Assembly (NCBI GenBank): GCA_965262745.1
Contig: OZ253558.1
Location: forward strand, 806,001-870,000
Source: JAJECS01 sp965262745
GTDB taxonomy: Bacteria > Chloroflexota > UBA11872
DNA: 64,000 nucleotides
Direction: 5' to 3'
Numbering within the stretch: the first letter of the stretch is position 1; every line of letters starts with the position of its first letter. Shown here one piece after another: positions 1 to 9,350 of this stretch. Under the pieces are notes generated by a model that was not told the DNA's origin, did no database searches, and saw only the letters and a program-made list of their open reading frames with translations. Both the position numbers and the translations under genes were made by a program.

Positions 1-454
1 CCGCGTCGAAGAGCATCGGATCGCGCCATTGGCCGAACGCCTTGTGCACGGGGCCGAGCCGCTCGTAGAGCCGCGGGTCGCGCTCGTTGACCGGATTGTG
101 CTCGTATTTGGTCCAGGCATATAGATCGTCGGAGACGGCCAGCCCCACGCGATGCACCGTGCGCGTGATCGGGTTCTCGTGCCGGCGCACGGCGCTGTAG
201 GCCATCCAGAAGCGCCCCTTCCAGGCGAGAACGGAGCCGGTGGAGAGGGTTTGACTGTCCCAGGACTCGCCGGCGCCACGCTCCAAGGCGAGGCCGACGT
301 ATTGCCAATGCACCAAGTCGCCACTGACGGCGTGGCCGATATCCCAGTGCCAGCCGGCATCGGGCGCCGGTGAGGTGCAGAAGAAACAGTGGGCCACGCC
401 ATCGCGTACGGCAAACCAGGCGTCGCCGATGGTGGAGCCGGGGAGGCTAAACAT
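1..454 (-). CDS. Glycoside hydrolase, GH43/GH32-like five-bladed propeller (partial at window edge)
   Basis: The reading frame runs leftwards from an ATG at 454 and leaves the window at position 1 without a stop, so about 151 N-terminal residues are visible. They read like the first blades of a GH32/43-clan beta-propeller: an early aromatic/acidic stretch, a WHWDIGHAVSGDLVHW segment, then ESWDSQTLSTGSV and a RFWMAYSAV strand, ending in QWRDPMLF. These are the repeating W-x-x-A-S-D/h-W features of that clan. The start is supported by GGAG three bases upstream and by an overlap with the end of the preceding (decayed) gene (ATGTTTAG), a sign of translational coupling. The substrate cannot be told from the visible part. 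Confidence 0.7.
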   Translation of the reverse strand, partial: MFSLPGSTIGDAWFAVRDGVAHCFFCTSPAPDAGWHWDIGHAVSGDLVHWQYVGLALERGAGESWDSQTLSTGSVLAWKGRFWMAYSAVRRHENPITRTVHRVGLAVSDDLYAWTKYEHNPVNERDPRLYERLGPVHKAFGQWRDPMLFDA

Positions 455-725
455 GCTCTCCGCGGTCAGCCTGTTGGCGTGAGGCGCCGCCCCAGAGATA
501 GACGCCGGTATTCCCAACGACCCACGCGAAGAGCACGTCGACCCATGGAAAGTGGCTGATGTGGGACTGGGCCGCAAGACCCGTCTCGTTCTCCGGCCAA
601 AAGGTCCATAGCCACCCCCATCCATAGCCACGCCCAGTAGAAGAATATCACCAGGGCGATTGCCCCTTAGAAGACCGCCGCCGCCGGACGCACGCAATGG
701 CGCTATCCAGCACCCGCTGCGGCAC
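447..725 (-). pseudogene. Decayed small two-helix membrane protein gene
   Basis: Three reading frames, taken in turn, give one sensible small membrane protein of about 90 residues. It begins at a GTG (725) reading VPQRVLDSAIACV, continues with a hydrophobic helix ALVIFFYWAWLW, and ends with WVDVLFAWVVGNTGVYLWG and a stop at 447. Two lesions separate the parts. A 10-base direct repeat (606-615 and 622-631, period 16) looks like a 16-base tandem duplication; removing it rejoins the two helical parts in frame. A run of four G at about 671 needs one more base to join the N-terminus. The stop overlaps the ATG of the hydrolase gene, so the two were probably cotranscribed. Family not recognised. Sequencing error in the G run is possible, but less so for the 16-base duplication. 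Confidence 0.5.
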
Positions 726-754
726 GCCCGCGGACGAGCTTTGGGTGTGAATGC

Positions 755-1627
755 CTAGCCTTGGGCTAAGCGCCGCAAATGCGCCAGACGCTTCGCGAAG
801 GCATCAGACGCGGTACTGCCTGGGGTGCGTTTCTCCAGCGCCAGCAGGGCCGCCGGGTCACGGCGGATCAGGGTTCGCGCCACTCGGATCGTGTCCGCGG
901 CCGGCATGGCCAAGCATCGCGCGGCGCCGATCGTGGTCTCACGCTGAATACCGGCCAAGTGCGGTTCGATCGCCGGAAAGCCTGATGACGAACCGCCGAC
1001 AGCATGGACGGCCGTCCAGCCGGGTGGATCTTCGGCGACGCGCGCATAGCGCGTGAAGCCGCCGCGCTGCTCGAGGTTCTCCGCGACGTGAATCGTCGTG
1101 TTCGACTCATGCCCGACGCCGAGCAGGAGAATCCAGCCGCCTTGCCCGGCGGCAGCCTCGACAACGCCAAGCGGATGCTCCGCGGTTCCGTGGGCCAGCA
1201 ACTCAGGCGCGCGGGGGCCAACGCCGGAAAAGCCGCAGATCGGCGCTGGGCTGCGAGATGCGTCCAGTTCGGCTGCGAGGGCTGCCGCTACGGCGCCCAT
1301 GTTGCGGTCGATGGGTCCGTCGATGCGGTGCGGCGGCGTTCGGGCCAGCGCTTGCTGAAACTCCTCCCACGTCGCGGCCGGCGCGTCGCCGTTGAATGGG
1401 ATGTCGCTATCCGGTGGCGACGGCAACACGGAGTCATAGGTGAAAGCGGGCACTAGGACCGTGGGGACCATGGACCGCAGCGCGGCGATCACCGTGGGCG
1501 GACCGGCCGCCACCCAGCCAAAGGCGCTCAATGACGAGTGGACGACGACAATCTCGACGCCGGATAGCCCGAGGGTGTTGAGACCGTCCACGAGGTTGCG
1601 GTGCGTCACCAGGGTCCGAGAGCCCAT
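755..1627 (-). CDS. AAC(3)-family N-acetyltransferase
   Basis: A 290-residue protein of the aminoglycoside 3-N-acetyltransferase / antibiotic_NAT family, which transfers acetyl from acetyl-CoA to an amino group. The family opening (TLVTHRNLVDGLNTLGL then VVVHSSLSAFG, residues about 30-37) and the central LLGVGHESNTTIHVAE segment (about 168-183, with the conserved His) are both present. The ATG at 1627 is chosen because family similarity starts there; an in-frame ATG at 1714 would add 29 unconserved residues, and neither has a clear ribosome site. Environmental members of this family often have no demonstrated antibiotic substrate, so resistance should not be assumed. The neighbouring rRNA unit is transcribed in the opposite direction. 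Confidence 0.85.
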   Translation of the reverse strand: MGSRTLVTHRNLVDGLNTLGLSGVEIVVVHSSLSAFGWVAAGPPTVIAALRSMVPTVLVPAFTYDSVLPSPPDSDIPFNGDAPAATWEEFQQALARTPPHRIDGPIDRNMGAVAAALAAELDASRSPAPICGFSGVGPRAPELLAHGTAEHPLGVVEAAAGQGGWILLLGVGHESNTTIHVAENLEQRGGFTRYARVAEDPPGWTAVHAVGGSSSGFPAIEPHLAGIQRETTIGAARCLAMPAADTIRVARTLIRRDPAALLALEKRTPGSTASDAFAKRLAHLRRLAQG

Positions 1628-1830
1628 AACCGTGTCTGGCGAATCGTTACCAGTGGCGCGCGCCCGAACGAGCATACGTTGCCCGCGGTGCCCGGAACGA
1701 CGCACCCCGCACATGAATGCTTGACGACGGATTCGAAGCCGACCTACGCCCGGGGCACGTCACGACGTCTCCCTGCGTTCCCCGAGAACATCAAGTTTCA
1801 GCGGACGGGGGCACGCCGGCGGGCTTCTCA

Positions 1831-1859
1831 TTGACGGAACGACCCGGCAGCGGTACTCT
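1831..1859 (+). promoter_or_regulatory. Candidate sigma-70-type promoter of the 23S-5S rRNA unit
   Basis: TTGACG at 1831-1836 and TACTCT at 1854-1859 are separated by exactly 17 bases. The predicted start near 1866 lies about 80 bases before the 23S processing stem. No other promoter-like pair of this quality is seen between the acetyltransferase gene and the 23S. Independent transcription is needed because no 16S gene precedes the unit. Confidence 0.5.
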
Positions 1860-1947
1860 CGCGTCTCTGGCGTGAGCTATGCCTTGCGTCACCGCGGCCT
1901 TCAGCACTTGCTGAGGCGAGCGGACGTACCTTGACAACTGAAGAACA

Positions 1948-1977
1948 GGCAAAGCTGCAGTTTTGCCGGTCTAACGA
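1948..1977 (+). other. 5' arm of the 23S pre-rRNA processing stem
   Basis: Positions 1948-1977 are complementary to 5068-5097 over 30 bases, apart from a short central mismatch. The innermost 13 pairs (1965-1977 with 5068-5080) are perfect. Such stems bracket bacterial 23S rRNA and are the RNase III processing site. A TTGACAACTGAAG stretch just upstream (1931-1943) is reminiscent of the end of 16S-23S spacers. Confidence 0.8.
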
Positions 1978-5067
<3,090 letters not shown>

Positions 5068-5097
5068 TCGTTAGACCGGCAACAGTGCAGCTTTGCC
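5068..5097 (+). other. 3' arm of the 23S pre-rRNA processing stem
   Basis: Pairs with 1948-1977 (perfect over the inner 13 bases) and so defines the 3' boundary of mature 23S rRNA. It directly precedes the 5S processing stem, which begins at 5099. Confidence 0.8.
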
Positions 5098-5115
5098 AAT
5101 CCTTCCGGCGTTGGG

Positions 5116-5237
5116 TTTCCCGGTGACTCGAGCGACGAGGCCACACCTGTTCCCATCCCGAACACAGTCGTTAAGTTCGTCAGCGGCGACAATACTGCCG
5201 GGGCAACCTGGTGGGAAGATAGCTCGTTGCCGGGAAA
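5116..5237 (+). rRNA. 5S ribosomal RNA
   Basis: About 120 bases with the closing helix TTTCCCGG / CCGGGAAA and the 5S hallmark CCACACCTGTTCCCATCCCGAACAC followed by AAGTTC. It is bracketed by a 16-base complementary pair, 5099-5114 with 5239-5254, one pair being G-U, which is probably the maturation stem. It is transcribed with the 23S about 50 bases upstream. Confidence 0.95.
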
Positions 5238-5255
5238 TCCGACGCCGGAAGGATC

Positions 5256-5279
5256 CGTCGCCTGATTCCGCAGGCGACG
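5256..5279 (+). terminator. Hairpin after 5S rRNA, possible terminator
   Basis: CGTCGCCTG and CAGGCGACG form a perfect nine-base-pair stem with a six-base loop just after the 5S processing stem. No run of T follows, so intrinsic termination is uncertain. It may act with Rho or simply protect the 3' end. Confidence 0.4.
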
Positions 5280-5320
5280 CGCGCGCGCCCGAATGGGTCC
5301 GTGCGCCTAAGCCACGAACC

Positions 5321-5640
5321 ATCAGCCTCAGGCATGTCCGCGCCCGCATGGCGCGCAGCGCCGGCACCGTGGATGAGTTCTATGCCGCCACCGACGGTTC
5401 GTCGCGCGCCATCGTCACCGCCAGCCCCGTCCTCGAATGCGAGGACGGCTGTGCGTGCTGCTGCGCCCACCAGATCCTGGTGGGTGGGCACGAGTAGATC
5501 CATCCCCTGAGTTGGATGCTACAAAGCTGACGCCCGAGCATCGTCGGCGGATCGTCCGCCGCACTCGCGCCTTGGTTGTCCAGTCCGGACTTCCGATGTC
5601 GCGCTGGCTCGACAGGCACGGTCGACCGACCGGAGCCTGA
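5321..5640 (+). pseudogene. Decayed paralogue of the adjacent cysteine-cluster (YkgJ-like) gene
   Basis: The translation from about 5321 matches the N-terminal part of the intact gene at 5911-6717 in order: a RARMARSAGTVDEFYAA segment, then LECEDGCACCCAHQILVG, the same Cys-x3-Cys-x2-Cys-Cys-x-His cluster. A TAG at 5495 stands where the intact copy has the Trp of EQEW. The similarity then continues in another frame as LTPEHRRRIVRRTRALV to MSRWLDRHG. One nonsense codon and at least one frameshift therefore break it, and the second cysteine cluster is missing. It looks like an old tandem duplicate. Confidence 0.7.
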
Positions 5641-5910
5641 ATCCGCAGCGTGGCCCGTGGCAAGGCATCGCGGGGGATGCGTCGGGCCAGTTCACGATTG
5701 CGACGGCGCATGTGCCGCGTCACGCCATTGATGACGATGACGGCGCGGCCGAACCAACATTGCTGGCCGCCGACACCCGCATTCCCGTCGTCGGCGAGTC
5801 TGCCTTCGGCGGCGAATGGCCCCACATTACGTCGGAGTTGAGCCAAGCGCGGTTGTGGCGCTGGGTCCACGCCGCGATACTTAGTCATCGACGCGACCTG
5901 ATGCGAGGCT
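5641..5910. other. Unassigned stretch between the decayed and intact cysteine-cluster genes
   Basis: A rightward open frame of 71 codons from 5712 to 5927 exists but resembles no family I know, and a longer leftward frame covers the same bases. This may be further debris of the duplicated gene or of another lost gene. I make no coding call. Confidence 0.3.
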
Positions 5911-6717
5911 GTGGCAAACAGGCGTAAGGCAAAAGCCGTTGATCTGCACGCGTTTCACGAGCGCATGGTTGGCTCCGCACGGACGTTTCCGGAGATGTAC
6001 GCCGCGCTCGAGGGATGGTCGGAGCTCGTCGTCAAAGAGAATCCCATCCTCGAATGCCAGGACGGCTGCGCCCGCTGTTGCAAGCACCAAGTGCTGGTGG
6101 GCGAGCAGGAGTGGCGCCTGATCCACTCTTGGATGCGCCAGAACCTCACCAAGAAGCATCGCCAGCAGATCGTTGGCCGCGTTCACGCGCAGATGGAACA
6201 ACCGGGAAACCCTTTGCGTCGCTGGCTCGGCATGGGGTCCAAAACACCGCGGGTCTTCGTTCGTGCCGTCGGTCGGGGTTTCAAGACGGAAGCGACTCGC
6301 TGCCCGATGCTGGGCGACGACAACCGGTGCGAGATCTACCCAGTCCGGCCCTTCGTGTGCCGCGCCTACGGCCGGGCCGAACTCGGCAGCGGCGCCAGAA
6401 TGTTCTGCGAGATCTTCCTGGGTCGGCTGCGGCAACAGCCGGAGGCCGGTGAGGACATGAAGCTCGAGAAGATGGCCGTCATGTCGCGCAAATACTTTGA
6501 GTTGAACAACGCTCGTGCGTCAGGCGGAGGCCTCTACACCATCATGTCCGGCCACTTGCTGCGCAATGCGACAGGAAGCCAAGACCTCACCAAGGAACCG
6601 GTGCCGCTGCGGCAGGAGACCATGTATCCGGTTGTCGGCCAAGACGACTTTCCCGAGCGGCGCGTTGGCGCTAACAAGGAGACCTCGACCACGGTGTCCG
6701 TGATCGACGCACCCTAG
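5911..6717 (+). CDS. YkgJ-family cysteine-cluster protein
   Basis: A 268-residue protein with the two conserved cysteine patches of the YkgJ (zinc- or iron-chelating, CxxxCxxCC) family. The first is C49, C53, C56, C57 and H59; the second is C131 in RCPML, C140 in CEIYPVRP and C150 in CRAYG. Members are thought to bind a metal or iron-sulfur centre, but most have no known reaction. The GTG at 5911 is used, with GAGG just upstream; the next in-frame ATG (M19) would still keep both clusters. A decayed homologue lies immediately upstream. The C-terminal 80 residues have no motif I recognise. Confidence 0.8.
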   Translation: MANRRKAKAVDLHAFHERMVGSARTFPEMYAALEGWSELVVKENPILECQDGCARCCKHQVLVGEQEWRLIHSWMRQNLTKKHRQQIVGRVHAQMEQPGNPLRRWLGMGSKTPRVFVRAVGRGFKTEATRCPMLGDDNRCEIYPVRPFVCRAYGRAELGSGARMFCEIFLGRLRQQPEAGEDMKLEKMAVMSRKYFELNNARASGGGLYTIMSGHLLRNATGSQDLTKEPVPLRQETMYPVVGQDDFPERRVGANKETSTTVSVIDAP

Positions 6718-7100
6718 CCGTCGGCTCGCGCCTCGCCTGACCCGCTCTCCTGTTGCTGCCGCGCGAGGCGCTCATAGGCGTCCGCGTCTAGTCCAATGAT
6801 GCGCTGGTCGCCGTGCACAACAATTGGCCGGCGTACCAGCACGTTGTTCGCGCCCATGATCTCAATGGCCATCTCATCCTCGAGGTCGTCGTGCGAAATG
6901 CCAAGCCGGCGGAAGGCAGGACTGCGCGGATTGACGAATGACGCCGGCGGAGCGTTGCCAACAATGTCCGCCAGTTCTTCGGATGTCAGCTGCCGCCGGG
7001 CGTAGTCATGCGGTTCGTAGACGACGCCGGACTGATTTAAGGCCACACGGGCCTTGCGACAGGCGTCTCAGCTACTGCGGAAGTAGAACCGTGGCGTCAT
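6714..7100 (-). CDS. ArsC/Spx-like reductase with in-frame UGA, candidate selenoprotein
   Basis: The frame starts at ATG 7100 with a good GGGAG ribosome site five bases upstream. It reads MTPRFYFRSS, meets TGA at codon 11 (7068-7070), and continues without another stop to 6714 (128 residues if UGA is read). After the UGA come D-A-C-R-K-A-R-V-A-L, exactly the region following the catalytic Cys of the ArsC/Spx thioredoxin fold, and later RRPIVV (residues 90-95), the other family signature. UGA thus sits at the first position of the CxxC redox motif, giving U-x-x-C, a common selenoprotein arrangement. A two-tier hairpin follows the UGA at once. The gene lies 14 bases after the dehydrogenase gene and is probably cotranscribed. 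If UGA is not decoded, this is a pseudogene or an N-terminally truncated frame starting at GTG 7046. Confidence 0.7.
7023..7067 (-). promoter_or_regulatory. Candidate bacterial SECIS element
   Basis: On the minus strand the six bases right after the UGA, GACGCC (7067-7062), pair perfectly with GGCGTC (7028-7023). Nested inside, AAGGCC (7055-7050) pairs perfectly with GGCCTT (7044-7039) around a five-base loop CGTGT. The loop begins 19 bases after UGA, and its second base is G. Known bacterial SECIS elements have an apical loop roughly 16-37 bases from UGA with a G among the first loop bases. The fold meets those rules by eye; SelB binding is inference. Confidence 0.5.
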
Positions 7101-7114
7101 TTCATCTCCCATCC

Positions 7115-8161
7115 TCACGAGCCCGTCCAGTCGAGCACGATCGCCAACCAGCCGGCAGGCCCTCGCTCGATCATGGCATACATGTCCGAGGCTCCGGTGT
7201 ACGGCACGCGATGCGAAATGAGATGGTCGACGCGAAGCTCGCCGCGAGCCATCAACTCGATCACGTACTCCCGATTGCGCGGTCGCGGCCATTGAAATTT
7301 GTGATACGGCTCGTGGGGGTAGAACGCCTGATAGGTCCCGAAGATCGTGAGCTCGCGACGCAAGAGGTCGACCTGCAATTCAATTCCGACGGCGCCGGGT
7401 GCACTCCCAGTCACTGCGATCACGCCGCCGTTGTCGGCCGCACGGATGCAGTCGGGCAGCACGTGCGGCGTGCGCGTGGCCATGAAGACCGCTCGGGCAC
7501 CATCGCCATAAGACGCCTGGCGTATGGCCGCTACGGCGTCTTCACGACCCGCGTTCACCATATGCGAAGCGCCACTCGCCACGGCAGCCTCCAACCTCCG
7601 GTCATCGAGGTCCACGGCAACAACCGGATAGGCGCCCGCCATCCGGGCGAACTGCACAATCAACTGCCCGACAACCCCAACCCCGTAGACCGCAACGGCA
7701 TCGCCAATACCGGGCTGCGCGCGTCGCACCGCATGCAGCGCGACGTCGGCGAGCGAGACGAATGTGGCCGCGTCATCCGATACCGCGTCAGGCAGCAGAT
7801 GCGGGATCTCGAGCCTCGTCATCTGGCGGGCGGCCTGCGGAATGAGAGCCGCGCTCACGTGAGGCAGCGACGCAACGATCCGGTCACCCGCGGTAAATCC
7901 CGACATCTCGCCGCCCGCCGCGACCACGCGCCCAACCCACGAGTAGCCCGGACGCAAGGCGTCGGGAGCCTCGGTCAGACCGGCGGCCCGGTGGTCGCCC
8001 TCCAGTAAGTTCTGCTCGGTCCCGGCGCTGATGAGCGTGCGCGACGCCTCAACCAGGAGTTGCGACGGCGCAGGTTCTTCGACCGACGTCTCGACGATCC
8101 GCACCTCGCTGGGCGACGGGAAGACAATTTGACAGGCAGTTCGCGGCAGAGATTCGGTCAC
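7115..8161 (-). CDS. Zinc-type alcohol dehydrogenase-like oxidoreductase (MDR superfamily)
   Basis: A 348-residue medium-chain dehydrogenase/reductase. It has an N-terminal GroES-like half, with PGYSWVGRVVAAG followed by AGDRIV, and a Rossmann half with the GVGVVG dinucleotide motif (160-165) and VAVDLDDRR after it. Where classical alcohol dehydrogenases carry the catalytic zinc Cys, this protein reads ISAGTEQN (44-51), and the structural four-cysteine lobe is missing. It therefore belongs to the zinc-poor SAGTE-type subgroup, whose members act on sugar or lipid precursors; the substrate is unknown. It is followed after 14 bases by the UGA-containing ArsC-like gene, suggesting a shared redox transcript. 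Confidence 0.8.
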   Translation of the reverse strand: MTESLPRTACQIVFPSPSEVRIVETSVEEPAPSQLLVEASRTLISAGTEQNLLEGDHRAAGLTEAPDALRPGYSWVGRVVAAGGEMSGFTAGDRIVASLPHVSAALIPQAARQMTRLEIPHLLPDAVSDDAATFVSLADVALHAVRRAQPGIGDAVAVYGVGVVGQLIVQFARMAGAYPVVAVDLDDRRLEAAVASGASHMVNAGREDAVAAIRQASYGDGARAVFMATRTPHVLPDCIRAADNGGVIAVTGSAPGAVGIELQVDLLRRELTIFGTYQAFYPHEPYHKFQWPRPRNREYVIELMARGELRVDHLISHRVPYTGASDMYAMIERGPAGWLAIVLDWTGS

Positions 8162-8349
8162 CTGACGGCGTGCAACGACAAGGATGCCCCACCCAGGCGG
8201 TGCTGTCAGGCATGGCGCCGCCGGGTTTCAGGACTCACGTAACCTCGGACATCGTCCCCGCAGATTCGGGACGTGCTCATGCGCCGCATGGCAATGCACG
8301 TCGTCAAGGGATTTGTCGCCGACGGGACGGTTGGTTATGTGGCCAACCC

Positions 8350-9007
8350 GGCTGCACGTCGTACAGGCCGAAGGGCGCGGCCACCAGACAGCCCACCACG
8401 ATGCCGAGAAGCGGCGACCCAGCCGCCATGCCGGCGGGGCACGCAACACCAGTCCCGTCACCGTCGCCAGGGTAGCCAGCGCCGCTACCGGCGCGGCAGC
8501 CGGCGCTGTGCCCTCGGGCACTTGCGCCAGCGTATCGAATACGAGCGGCATTACCGTGACGGCGATCAACATGATCACCGTGCCGGAGACAACCGGCGTG
8601 AAGATGCGCCGCAGCAGCGGAAGCCGCGCCGCCAGCAGGAATTGAACGAGCGACGACAGAACGACAAGGCTCGCCATCGTCGCCGGGCCGCCCACCTTCA
8701 ACGCCGTCACGCAAACCGCGATGAAGGCTCCCGAGGTTCCCATGATGAGCACGTGCCCAGCACCGAACCGCCCAACGCCGGCCGCCTGGAGAATGGTGGT
8801 TGCGCCGCTGACCAGCAGCGCCGCAAAGATTGCCCACGACAGATAGCCTTCGGACTGCCCGGCGATCTGAACCACAATGACCACGGTCAGGACGATCGGC
8901 GCCAACATGATCATGGCGGCTTGGAAGCCAGCGCCGAACGCCAGGAACGGGGAAGGGCGTTCGTCGGGTTCGAAGCGGACGATCTCGTTGAGGTGTGCCT
9001 CAGCCAT
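8350..9007 (-). pseudogene. Truncated, frameshifted NCS2-type nucleobase permease
   Basis: From ATG 9007 the translation is a typical start of a xanthine/uracil permease (NCS2): a short polar N-terminus, four or five hydrophobic helices, and the SGATTILQAAGVGRFGAGH motif characteristic of the family. Near 8415 the frame is lost, and the homologous sequence SPLLGIVVGCLVAAPFGLYD continues in the next frame up to about 8352. There the similarity stops, at roughly half the usual length. The C-terminal half, with substrate-binding helices, is absent. One frameshift plus a 3' deletion make it non-functional. The remaining 160 bases to the dehydrogenase gene hold nothing recognisable. Confidence 0.7.
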
Positions 9008-9350
9008 CAGTGTCTAGCGGCGCCAGTCGGCGGTGTTCCAGGTAGCCCTGTATCTTGGATCGTGAAGCGGTTTGATCAACGGCTCGCCCTCCAGACCCAT
9101 CCAAGATCAGGCCAAGTGCGCATGGCGACGGTCACAAACAGAGATGCCGTGACCGGAACTATTGCTGCCAGAGCGGCATTGTCCTGAATCTGGACAGCGT
9201 CGCAAGTCTGCCCGTATCGAGATCATTTGGGGAACTACGCCGGAGTCCCTGGTGTATATCCGGACGTCGGCGAGCAAGCCCTCGTTGAATTCCCCCAACC
9301 GGCCGAGGCCAAGCGCCTGCCGGTCATCACGACCGGCAGGCGCCGTAGAG
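9008..9350. other. Intergenic stretch with inverted repeats
   Basis: No convincing gene is present. Two features are visible: a nine-base inverted repeat (9052-9060 with 9099-9107, ATCTTGGAT and its complement, 38 bases apart), and the strong hairpin at 9313-9343 listed separately. The rest may be worn remains of the permease neighbourhood. Confidence 0.4.
9313..9343 (-). terminator. Terminator-like hairpin after the vWA gene
   Basis: GCGCCTGCCGGTC and its exact complement form a 13-base-pair stem with a five-base loop (ATCAC on the plus strand), eight bases beyond the stop of the leftward vWA gene. The minus-strand tail after the stem has only two T, so it is a strong hairpin with a weak U-tract. 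Confidence 0.6.
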
